NCBI GenBank assembly: GCA_019739215.1
Contig: JAHHDR010000035.1
Location: 124,001-188,000 of the forward strand
DNA length: 64,000 nt
From: Rhizobium sp.
GTDB taxonomy: Bacteria > Pseudomonadota > Alphaproteobacteria > Rhizobiales > Rhizobiaceae
Direction of reading: 5' to 3'
Shown: positions 57,217 through 64,000 of the stretch, one piece after another
How positions within the stretch are numbered: the stretch's first letter is position 1
Layout of the letters: each line of letters opens with the position of its first letter
Program-made: the position numbers and the translations under genes
Notes under the pieces: generated by a model
Databases searched by the model: none
Told to the model about the DNA's origin: nothing
What the model saw: the letters and a program-made list of their open reading frames with translations, nothing else

Positions 57217-58713
57217 CTAGCCGGTCGTCAGCGTCCGCCTCACCGCATCCTTCCAACCCTTCAGCTTGGCATTGCGGGTCTTGTCGTCCATCAGCGGCTC
57301 GAATTTCTTCTCCAACGCCCACTTCCTCGCAAAGCCCTTCTGATCCGGCCAGACGCCCGCGCGGGAGCCGGCAAGCCAGGCGGCGCCGAGCGCCGTGGTC
57401 TCCAGCACCTTCGGCCGGTCGACCGGTGCATCGAGGATATCGGCGAGGCATTGCATGGTCCAGTCCGACGCGACCATGCCGCCGTCGACCCGCAACACGG
57501 TTTCGCGTTCGCCTTCGCTCTTCCAGTCCTTGTGCATGGCGTCGAGCAGGTCGCGGGTCTGATAGCAGACACTTTCGAGCGCTGCCCTGGTGATTTCCTC
57601 CGGCCCGGAATTGCGGGTCAGGCCATAAATCGCGCCGCGCGCATCCGCATCCCACCAGGGCGCGCCGAGGCCGACGAAGGCCGGGACGAGATAGACATTC
57701 TGGCTTGGATCGGCCTTCTCCGCCAGCGCGGCCGAATCCGCCGCCGACTTGATGACGCGCAGGCCGTCGCGCAGCCACTGAACCGCGGCGCCGGCGATGA
57801 AGATGGAGCCTTCCAGCGCATAGGTGGTCTGGCCGTCCAGGCGGTAGGCGATGGTGGTCAGCAGCCGGTTCTTCGACGGCACCATGTCGGCGCCGGTGTT
57901 GAGCAGAGCGAAACAGCCGGTGCCATAGGTTGATTTCAGCATGCCGGGCTTGAAGCACGCCTGGCCGATGGTTGCCGCGTGCTGGTCGCCGGCGATGCCG
58001 AGAATCGGGATCTCGGCGCCGAACAACGATTTCTCCGTGACGCCGAAATCGCTGGCGCAGTCGCGCACCTCCGGCAGGATGGCGGCGGGTATGTCGAGGA
58101 TGCCGAGCAGTTCCTCGTCCCAGCGGTTCTCGCCGATGTTGTAGACAAGGGTGCGGGAGGCGTTGGTGGCGTCGGTGAGGAAGCTCTTGCCCCCCGTCAG
58201 GCGCCAGAGAAGGAAGGTGTCGATCGTGCCGAAACAGAGTTCTCCCCTATTCGCCCTTGCCCGGGCGCCCTTGATCTTGGACAGCATCCAGGAGAGCTTG
58301 GTACCGGAGAAATAGGGATCGAGCAGCAGGCCCGTCTTCCTGGTGAATTTCTTCTCGAGACCCTTGATCTTCAGCGCGTCGCAGAGCCGCGCGGTGCGGC
58401 GGTCCTGCCAGACGATCGCATTGTGGATCGGCTTGCCGGTCTTTCGATCCCAGACGACCACGGTTTCGCGCTGGTTGGTGATGCCGATCGCCGCGATGTC
58501 GGTGGCCTTGATGCCGGCCTTCCTGATCGCGGCCTTGACGACCGTGACGACGGATTGCCAGATTTCCTCGGGGTCATGCTCGACCCATCCGGATTGCGGA
58601 AAGATCTGGGTGAACTCCTTCTGGCCGGATCCGACCGACTGCATGTTCTTGTCGAACACGATCGCGCGGCTCGACGTGGTGCCCTGGTCGATCGCAAGCA
58701 CATAGCCGGTCAT
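57217..58713 (-). CDS. glpK: Glycerol kinase
   Basis: A 498-residue FGGY-family kinase that makes sn-glycerol 3-phosphate from glycerol and ATP. Marks: [14 protein letters not shown] (phosphate loop), [49 protein letters not shown] and [11 protein letters not shown]. Length equals the family norm. It stands alone; glpD, glpR and a glycerol transporter are not in the window. Two direct repeats about 46 bases upstream of the start look like a DeoR/GlpR-type operator. Confidence 0.95.
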   Translation of the reverse strand: MTGYVLAIDQGTTSSRAIVFDKNMQSVGSGQKEFTQIFPQSGWVEHDPEEIWQSVVTVVKAAIRKAGIKATDIAAIGITNQRETVVVWDRKTGKPIHNAIVWQDRRTARLCDALKIKGLEKKFTRKTGLLLDPYFSGTKLSWMLSKIKGARARANRGELCFGTIDTFLLWRLTGGKSFLTDATNASRTLVYNIGENRWDEELLGILDIPAAILPEVRDCASDFGVTEKSLFGAEIPILGIAGDQHAATIGQACFKPGMLKSTYGTGCFALLNTGADMVPSKNRLLTTIAYRLDGQTTYALEGSIFIAGAAVQWLRDGLRVIKSAADSAALAEKADPSQNVYLVPAFVGLGAPWWDADARGAIYGLTRNSGPEEITRAALESVCYQTRDLLDAMHKDWKSEGERETVLRVDGGMVASDWTMQCLADILDAPVDRPKVLETTALGAAWLAGSRAGVWPDQKGFARKWALEKKFEPLMDDKTRNAKLKGWKDAVRRTLTTG

Positions 58714-58758
58714 CGGACTCCCCCTCCAGATTCCTGTGAACGATTTTCAATCTGAACT

Positions 58759-58779
58759 TCAAACGAAAGTCAAAGGAAA
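58759..58779 (-). promoter_or_regulatory. Direct repeats upstream of glpK (possible GlpR operator)
   Basis: On the minus strand TTTCCTTTGA (58779-58770) and TTTCGTTTGA (58768-58759) repeat with an 11-base period. DeoR-family GlpR proteins bind TTTCG-like repeats, so this is a reasonable operator for glycerol induction. Confidence 0.4.
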
Positions 58780-58822
58780 ATAATCGCGCCTGTCCATGTC
58801 GCCTGGCGTGACGATTTCAAGG

Positions 58823-59500
58823 TCAGCCGTCACCGCGGAAGAGGTCGGACGGCATGACCCGCAGGAAATCCTGCGCCCGCCGCAAATGTTCGCGCACCGC
58901 TGCGTCTGCGGCGGCGGCGTCGCGGTCGCGGATGGCCATCGCGATCGTCCGGTGCTCGTTAAGCGAGGCGCTGATCACATGCGACGACAGCGACGAACTG
59001 ATCTGGGCGAGGATCAGCGACAGGTGGAGCTGCTGGTGCAACTTCACCAGTTGCAGGTTGCCCGAGGCTTCCATGATGGCCGTGTGGAACCGATGGTTCT
59101 CCTGCAGGTAATCCGCAGTGGAGTGCCGCTGCGACACGCTCCAGATCGGTGCGATCGCCGCGTCGAACGTCTGGCGCATGCGTGAATCGGTCATGTTCTC
59201 GGCTGCGCGCCGCGCCGCCAAAGCCTCGAGTTCCGTCCTGATTTCGAAGAGATCGAGCGCCTCGTCCATCCCCAGTCGCCGGACCATGGCGCCACGGTTG
59301 GGCACGATCTCGATCAGACCCTCTGCGGAGAGGCGACGAAATGCTTCCCGGACCGGGCCGCGGCTGACCCCCAACTGGGTCGTCAGTTCGGTTTCGACAA
59401 GCCGCTGGCCCGGCACGAAGCGACCGCTCATGATCGCTGCGATCAGGAAGTCGGCGACCGAATCTTCCTTGCTGCCATGAGATGCGCGTCTCGAATCCAT
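58823..59500 (-). CDS. GntR-family (FadR/FCD subfamily) transcriptional regulator
   Basis: A 225-residue regulator. N-terminal winged helix (SGRFVPGQRLVETELTTQLG, VSRGPVREAFRRLSAEGLIE). The C-terminal FCD ligand domain has metal-type residues: Asp/Glu/Arg of LFEIRTELEALAARRA and His of NHRFHTAIMEAS, with a further His in LNEHRTIAMA. FCD proteins sense carboxylic acids. It is divergent from the citryl-CoA-lyase-like operon, with dyads between, so it most likely represses that operon. The start at 59500 is chosen over an upstream TTG. Confidence 0.87.
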   Translation of the reverse strand: MDSRRASHGSKEDSVADFLIAAIMSGRFVPGQRLVETELTTQLGVSRGPVREAFRRLSAEGLIEIVPNRGAMVRRLGMDEALDLFEIRTELEALAARRAAENMTDSRMRQTFDAAIAPIWSVSQRHSTADYLQENHRFHTAIMEASGNLQLVKLHQQLHLSLILAQISSSLSSHVISASLNEHRTIAMAIRDRDAAAADAAVREHLRRAQDFLRVMPSDLFRGDG

Positions 59501-59553
59501 GTCTTCTGCCAACAAACGACTCCGTGTCCCAAACCTAGCCTCAAACCGTCGAT

Positions 59554-59591
59554 GTTGACAGCATCAGTTCTGTCGACAATATTGTCCTACA
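59554..59591. promoter_or_regulatory. Operator candidates between the GntR gene and the lyase operon
   Basis: GTTGACAG (59554-59561) and CTGTCGAC (59570-59577) form a near-perfect dyad. GACAATATTGTC (59575-59586) is a perfect 12-base palindrome, overlapped by TTGT-CCT-ACAA. The region is 30-70 bases upstream of the lyase start. Confidence 0.45.
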
Positions 59592-59620
59592 ATAACAGGG
59601 TTCACGCGGGAAGAGATGCA

Positions 59621-60412
59621 ATGCTAATCGGCAAGGCGGGACGAGCCACGACCTCGATCAGCACGGCGGATGCCGAGAGCATCACCGTTCGTGGTTCTGA
59701 CCTCTGCTCCGAGCTGATGGGGCGGCTGTCCTTCACCCAATATTTCCATCTTCTCCTGACCGGGCGCGAACCATCGCAGACGCAGACCTATTTCCTCGAT
59801 CTCCTGCTTGTGGCAATCGCCGAACATGGCCTGGTGCCGACGAACCAGGCAGCGCGGATGACTTATGCCGCGGATCCGTCCTCGCTTCAGGGGGCGGTGG
59901 CCGCAGGCATATTGGGTTGCGGCACGGTGGTTCTCGGCACAGCCGAATATTGCGGCACGTTCCTGACGCGGGTGAATGCGCTTGTCCGGGAAGGTGGGAT
60001 ACCGCCGGCGGAGGCAGTCCGCACATGGGTCGACAAGATGCGTGCCGGGGGCGAGAAGGTTCCCGGTTTCGGACACCCGCTGCACAAGCCGGTCGACCCG
60101 CGCGCCGAACGCATCCTGGCTCTGGCCGACGAGCGCGGTGTCTCGGGCGACTATGTCGCGCTGGCGCGGGAAACGGTCAACGCCGTGCACGCCGCCTGGG
60201 GCAAGCCGCTGCCGATGAACGTATCGATGGCGATTGCCGCCGTGCTGCTCGATCTGGAGTTTCCGCCCGCGATGATCAAGGCGATCCCGATACTCGCCCG
60301 CACCGGCAGCCTGCTCGCCCATCTCGCCGAGGAACAGCACAGGCCGATCGGCTTTCTGATGGCGTCGCATGCCGAACATGCGATCAGCTATGAGCCCGGA
60401 GCGGCGGACTGA
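59621..60412 (+). CDS. Citryl-CoA lyase-like / short citrate synthase-family protein
   Basis: A 263-residue protein of the short citrate synthase-like group annotated as citryl-CoA lyase. It keeps the CoA/substrate loop VPGFGHPLHKPVDPRAERI (His152 region) and PILARTGSLLAHLAEE. The catalytic Asp of true citrate synthases and ATP-citrate lyase (Asn-Val-Asp) is replaced: here MNVSMAIAAV has Ser202. It should cleave (or make) an acyl-CoA with a 3-hydroxy-3-carboxy structure. First gene of a four-gene set; GGGAAGAG lies upstream. Its stop shares a base with the CoA-ligase start. Confidence 0.75.
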   Translation: MLIGKAGRATTSISTADAESITVRGSDLCSELMGRLSFTQYFHLLLTGREPSQTQTYFLDLLLVAIAEHGLVPTNQAARMTYAADPSSLQGAVAAGILGCGTVVLGTAEYCGTFLTRVNALVREGGIPPAEAVRTWVDKMRAGGEKVPGFGHPLHKPVDPRAERILALADERGVSGDYVALARETVNAVHAAWGKPLPMNVSMAIAAVLLDLEFPPAMIKAIPILARTGSLLAHLAEEQHRPIGFLMASHAEHAISYEPGAAD

Positions 60413-61734
60413 TGCACAATCGCGCGGTCGAAACACTGCCATGGGAACTGCAGGCGGCGGCCGACGATCTGCCGTACCGCGCGCAGATCCGCTATCTCTT
60501 CGACCATTCGGAATTCTACCGGCGGAAGCTGGGGCAGGCGGGCTTCGTCGACGCCGCAAGCGCCGGCGGTCTTGGCGATATCGGCAACCTGCCGATGACC
60601 GAGAAGGATGAACTCCGCGCCAGCAGAACGCCTGATCAACCGATCGGGGCCCACCTCGCCGCCCCGATGAGCGATATCGTGCGCATTTACTCGACCAGTG
60701 GCACGACGGGGACCCCGAGCTACATTCCGCTGACCCGCGCTGACCTTGGCAACTGGATCGAGACCTCCTGCCGTTCCTACGCCGCTTCCGGCGTCGCGAA
60801 GGGCCAAAAGATGGTGTCGACCTACAATGCCGGGCCCTTCGTCGCCGCCGTGACACTCGACGCCTTCAATGCGCTGGACCTCTGCCAGATCCCAGTCGGG
60901 TCCGGCAATACCGAGCGGTTGATGGCGGCGGTGCAAATGCTGAAGCCCGAGATCCTCGGATGCACCCCGTCTTATGCGCTGCACCTGGCCGAATGGGCCG
61001 AAGCGCGCGGCATCGACATTGCCGGCTCGAGCGTCAGAAGCATCCTCGTGGCCGGCGAGCCTGGCGGCGGCGAACCCTCACTCCGCGCCCGCCTTGAAGC
61101 CGCGTGGGGTGCCAAGGTGACCGAAGCAATGGGCATCGGCGATATCTCGGTCTCGCTGTGGGGCGAATGCGAGGCGCAGGCCGGCATGCACTTTTCCGGT
61201 CGCGGCTTCGTGCATTTCGAATTGATCGACCCCGACACGGGCGCGTCGCTGCCGGTCGAGGACGGCGCCGAGGGCGAACTGGTCTATACCCACCTCCAGC
61301 ATCGCGCCGCACCGCTGCTGCGATTCCGCAGTCGCGACCATGTGCGGCTCAGCGTCGGCGTCTGCGCTTGCGGCCGGACCGCGCCGCGCGTACGCTGTAT
61401 CGGTCGAACCGACGACATGCTGATCGTGCGTGGTGTCAATGTGTTCCCAAGTGCCATCCGCGAGGTTGTCAGCCAGTTTCACACCGAGGTCAGCGGTGTC
61501 GTCTCCGTTCGCCCGACGGCACGGGGCGTAAAGCAGGCCCCGCCTTTGCCTGTTGTTGTCGAACTCGCCGAGGGGGTGCCCGCCTCGGCGGCGCTTGCGG
61601 ACCGGATCCGGCAGCGCATCCGCGACGTGCTGGTCGCCGGGACCGAGGTCGAGCTGGTGCCGTGGGGCACGCTGCCCCGCAGCGACTACAAGTCCAGGCT
61701 GGTCGACTGGAGTGCAGCCACGGATGCCGGCTAG
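60412..61734 (+). CDS. Phenylacetate-CoA ligase-like AMP-forming acyl-CoA ligase
   Basis: A 440-residue adenylate-forming enzyme of the PaaK type. ATP motif YSTSGTTGTPSYIPLT at residues 93-108, MGIGDISVSLWGECEAQAG, RFRSRDHVRL and the C-terminal hinge IGRTDDMLIVRGVNVFPSAI. A Cys pair (VCACGRTAPR) resembles the PaaK-family CxCG. It activates a carboxylic acid with CoA; the acid is unknown. Coupled to the lyase gene by TGATG, so its product is probably the lyase substrate. Confidence 0.87.
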   Translation: MHNRAVETLPWELQAAADDLPYRAQIRYLFDHSEFYRRKLGQAGFVDAASAGGLGDIGNLPMTEKDELRASRTPDQPIGAHLAAPMSDIVRIYSTSGTTGTPSYIPLTRADLGNWIETSCRSYAASGVAKGQKMVSTYNAGPFVAAVTLDAFNALDLCQIPVGSGNTERLMAAVQMLKPEILGCTPSYALHLAEWAEARGIDIAGSSVRSILVAGEPGGGEPSLRARLEAAWGAKVTEAMGIGDISVSLWGECEAQAGMHFSGRGFVHFELIDPDTGASLPVEDGAEGELVYTHLQHRAAPLLRFRSRDHVRLSVGVCACGRTAPRVRCIGRTDDMLIVRGVNVFPSAIREVVSQFHTEVSGVVSVRPTARGVKQAPPLPVVVELAEGVPASAALADRIRQRIRDVLVAGTEVELVPWGTLPRSDYKSRLVDWSAATDAG

Positions 61735-61771
61735 TGGCTGAGCACTCGCGGACCACGAGGAGGAGGAAGAG

Positions 61772-62362
61772 ATGAGAAAGCTGCAGACGCAGGGCGTGCA
61801 TCACATCACCATTGTCGGTGCCGACCGGCAGACCTCGATCGACTTCTGGGAGGGCGTGCTCGGCATGCCCTTCGTCTTCGAGCAGCCCAATCTCGACAAG
61901 GCGAGCGAGAGCCATCTCTATTTCGATCCCGGCGACGGCCGGCTGATCACCATCTTCACGGATGACGCGCGCAAGCCCGACCCCTCGCGAACGCCCACCG
62001 ACATCGGCTGTGTGCATCACCTTGCCTTCGCGGTCTCCCAGGCCACGTTCCGGCAGGCCGTCGAGCGGCTCGACGAGCGCGGAATCAAGCATTCCGGGCC
62101 GAAGGATCGTGGCTTCATGGACTCGATCTATTTCAACGATCCGCTCGGCCTGCTGATCGAGCTGGCCTCCTACCGCTTCGAGCCGCCCTTCGGCTACAGC
62201 CATGGCGACGTGATGCTGGAAGCGCACAAGATCCGCGTGACGCGTGGCGATTACAACATCGCCGAGATCCATCTGGCCGACGCGATCGAAGCGCTTACGA
62301 TGCGCAATCGCGGCAGCCTGTCGGCAGACCGCGGCCCGAAGGATCCCTATTCCAAAGCCTGA
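61772..62362 (+). CDS. VOC-superfamily enzyme (possible extradiol-type dioxygenase)
   Basis: A 196-residue protein with two VOC modules. Metal ligands are suggested by His in GVHHITIVGADRQ, His in GCVHHLAFAV and Glu in GLLIELASYRFEPP. The pattern resembles ring-cleaving dioxygenases or hydroquinone-type enzymes, but isomerase/lyase roles are also possible. GAGGAGGAAGAG precedes the start. Third gene of the operon, 37 bases after the ligase. Confidence 0.8.
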   Translation: MRKLQTQGVHHITIVGADRQTSIDFWEGVLGMPFVFEQPNLDKASESHLYFDPGDGRLITIFTDDARKPDPSRTPTDIGCVHHLAFAVSQATFRQAVERLDERGIKHSGPKDRGFMDSIYFNDPLGLLIELASYRFEPPFGYSHGDVMLEAHKIRVTRGDYNIAEIHLADAIEALTMRNRGSLSADRGPKDPYSKA

Positions 62363-62389
62363 AATCAAGACCAATCGATGGAGGAAACG

Positions 62390-63061
62390 ATGAAGCTCTA
62401 CATGCACCCCGTCTCGCAGACCAGCCGGCCGATCCGCCTGCTCATCGCCGAAAAAGGCCTCGATGTCGAGGAAGAGGTGGTCGACCTCATGACCGGCGCC
62501 CATCACCAGGAGCCGTTTGTTACGATCAATCCCAGTCGCCAGGTTCCGGTCTTCGAGGATGGCGATCTGAGGATGACCGAGTGCTCGGCGATCCTGAAAT
62601 ATCTCGCCGAAAAATACGACATGCCGGAATATCCCAAGGATATCAAGGCGCGCGCCCGCGTCAACGAGGCGATGGACTGGTTCAACACCGGATTCTATCG
62701 CGACTGGGCCTACAACATGCTTTATCCGCAGATCTTTCCGCATCACAAGCGTCCCAGCGAAGAGGGCCAGAAGGTGGTGGTCGAGTGGGGACGTGACAAG
62801 GCGGCATTCTGGCTCCAGGTGCTCAATGATCACTATCTCGGCAAGGGCAACAGGTACCTGCTCGGGGATGAGATCACGATTGCCGACTATATGGGCGCGG
62901 GCTTCGTCTCGGCCGGAGAACTGATCCGCTACGACCTTGCGAAGTTCCCGAATGTCAAGGCCTGGCTCGACCGCATGAAGTCGCTCAAGCATTGGAACGA
63001 TGTCTCGAGCGTCATCACCGGCTTCGGAAGCTCGCTGAAGGACCAGCATTTCGTGGTGTGA
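62390..63061 (+). CDS. Glutathione S-transferase-family protein
   Basis: A 223-residue GST: a thioredoxin-like N-terminal domain (KLYMHPVSQTSRPIRLLIAE, INPSRQVPVFEDGDLRMTEC with the Glu-Ser-type glutathione site) and a helical C-terminal domain (YLLGDEITIADYMGAGFV). GGAGGAAAC sits right before the start at 62390. Its place in the operon suggests a glutathione-dependent isomerisation or ring-product conversion, like maleylpyruvate isomerase, rather than general detoxification; this is inference. Confidence 0.85.
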   Translation: MKLYMHPVSQTSRPIRLLIAEKGLDVEEEVVDLMTGAHHQEPFVTINPSRQVPVFEDGDLRMTECSAILKYLAEKYDMPEYPKDIKARARVNEAMDWFNTGFYRDWAYNMLYPQIFPHHKRPSEEGQKVVVEWGRDKAAFWLQVLNDHYLGKGNRYLLGDEITIADYMGAGFVSAGELIRYDLAKFPNVKAWLDRMKSLKHWNDVSSVITGFGSSLKDQHFVV

Positions 63062-63090
63062 TCCGATCACAGTCGATCGCTGCCCCATTG

Positions 63091-63128
63091 ATCCACATCC
63101 CTTGTCCGGATGGGCAAGGGGTGTGGAT
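63091..63128 (+). terminator. Long stem-loop after the GST gene
   Basis: ATCCACATCCCTTG (63091-63104) pairs with CAAGGGGTGTGGAT (63115-63128), one G-T pair, 10-base loop. There is no U-run afterwards, so it may be a rho-dependent end, a stabiliser or an operator rather than a classic terminator. It lies 29 bases after the stop. Confidence 0.5.
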
Positions 63129-63249
63129 GAGGCCATCATCACGTTCCCCGGGCATCTGCGCCACTTTTTACCAGAAGGTAAAAGTTTGCCTCTTGCGATT
63201 TTTCGCAACTGCGCACAGGCTGCTTGCAACAAGACCACCAAAGCGGAAC

Positions 63250-64000
63250 ATGATGACGATCACATTCGGGGACAAGATCGGGTTCGTCCTGAACGGGGAA
63301 GACGTGGCGCTCGGCAAGGTGCCGCCCAGGCAGACGCTGCTCGACTGGCTGCGGCTGGAGAAGCGCCTGACGGGCACCAAGGAGGGCTGCGCCGAGGGCG
63401 ATTGCGGCGCGTGCACCGTGCTTGTCGGACGGCTCGTCGATGGCGAACTGGTCTATGAGAGCGTCAATGCCTGCATCCGCTTCATGGGTTCGCTTCACGC
63501 CACGCATATCGTGACGGTCGAGCATCTCAAGGGCAGGGACGGCAAGCTGCACCCGGTGCAGCAGGCCATGGTCGATTGCCACGGCTCGCAATGCGGCTTC
63601 TGCACGCCTGGCTTCGTCATGTCGCTCTACGGCCTCTGGCTCACCAACTCCAATCCGAGCCGGCAGGCCATCGAGGAGGCGCTTCAGGGCAATCTCTGTC
63701 GATGCACCGGCTACGAGCCGATCGTGAAGGCCGCCGAGATGGCGGCACGCATCCGACCGGCCGATGTCTTCGACCCGATCCAGGCGACGCGCGAACAGGT
63801 CAAGGCGAAACTTGCCGAACTGGCTCTCTCCGGCCCGATCCGGATCGTCGACGGCGCGGACGAGCTCTATGTCCCGTCCTCCACCGCGGACCTTGCCGAA
63901 ATTATGGGCACCAATCCGCATTCGACGATCGTCGCCGGCTCGACCGATGTCGGGCTCTGGGTGACCAAGCAGATGCGGCCGATCAATCCCGTGGTCTTCA
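63250..64000 (+). CDS. xdhA: Xanthine dehydrogenase small subunit (N-terminal part, cut by window edge)
   Basis: The first 250 codons of XdhA, which carries two [2Fe-2S] clusters and FAD in xanthine dehydrogenase (hypoxanthine/xanthine to urate). Cluster ligands: GCAEGDCGACTVLVG (about residues 46-60) and CGFCTPGFVM with NLCRCTGYEP (about 115-157). The FAD-domain start VAGSTDVGLW is at the end of the visible part. Two consecutive ATG codons (63250, 63253) are possible starts, with GCGGAA before them. xdhB and xdhC would be expected to the right of the window. Confidence 0.93.
   Translation, partial: MMTITFGDKIGFVLNGEDVALGKVPPRQTLLDWLRLEKRLTGTKEGCAEGDCGACTVLVGRLVDGELVYESVNACIRFMGSLHATHIVTVEHLKGRDGKLHPVQQAMVDCHGSQCGFCTPGFVMSLYGLWLTNSNPSRQAIEEALQGNLCRCTGYEPIVKAAEMAARIRPADVFDPIQATREQVKAKLAELALSGPIRIVDGADELYVPSSTADLAEIMGTNPHSTIVAGSTDVGLWVTKQMRPINPVVF

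Overview
The window reads as chromosomal DNA of an alphaproteobacterium of the order Hyphomicrobiales (Rhizobiales), most likely Rhizobiaceae or Phyllobacteriaceae. The evidence is high-GC coding bias and gene sets typical of rhizobia: chvE-gguABC with a divergent gbpR-type LysR gene, a single-domain XylG, a malic enzyme/phosphotransacetylase fusion, a SbmA/BacA peptide transporter and an inositol dehydrogenase. The genus cannot be fixed from the window. No tRNA, rRNA, insertion sequence, prophage or CRISPR array was seen.

Layout. 1-6.6 kb: the start of a class II aldolase (cut by the window edge), a small membrane protein, a D-xylose-type ABC transporter (xylF-xylH-xylG, minus strand) and a divergent ROK repressor followed by a metallo-beta-lactamase-fold hydrolase. 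6.8-16.4 kb: a long minus-strand operon, chvE-gguA-gguB-gguC-aldehyde dehydrogenase-dehydratase, with divergent gbpR. Together these give uptake of aldoses (L-arabinose, galactose, glucose class) and the non-phosphorylative route L-arabonate -> 2-keto-3-deoxyarabonate -> 2-oxoglutarate semialdehyde -> 2-oxoglutarate. 16.4-22.1 kb: a J-domain-like protein, inositol dehydrogenase, a VOC protein, a TauE/SafE permease and MaeB.

22.2-28.7 kb: a three-gene operon (circularly permuted ATP-grasp, alpha-E, transglutaminase-like) lies between two RTX proteins, one of which is a large secreted matrixin-like metalloprotease with a choice-of-anchor-L domain. 28.8-34.5 kb: a VOC/TetR pair with twin operators, an ECF sigma/ChrR pair whose anti-sigma zinc site is largely missing, an EamA exporter, and a phospholipase D-type synthase with an EEP phosphohydrolase. 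34.7-48.8 kb: RhlE-type helicase, GFA protein, GNAT, an MttB-family methyltransferase, a hybrid sensor kinase whose last receiver is out of frame, a TPR protein plus the GTPase Der, a Cys/Met-metabolism PLP enzyme, a glycosyltransferase and a frameshifted KDG kinase.

48.9-59.5 kb: GH13 glucosidase, polysaccharide deacetylase, SbmA/BacA, methionine aminopeptidase, an LLM flavin enzyme, a Phd/PIN toxin-antitoxin pair, a DoxX-SRPBCC-YciI group, glycerol kinase and a GntR/FCD regulator. 59.6-63.1 kb: a divergent operon of a citryl-CoA-lyase-like protein, a PaaK-like CoA ligase, a VOC enzyme and a glutathione transferase, which looks like an uncharacterised catabolic route. The window ends inside xdhA.

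Most promising for follow-up: the ATP-grasp/alpha-E/transglutaminase operon flanked by RTX proteins, the citryl-CoA-lyase-like operon, the ChrR homologue lacking the usual anti-sigma zinc ligands, and the two +1 frame disruptions.
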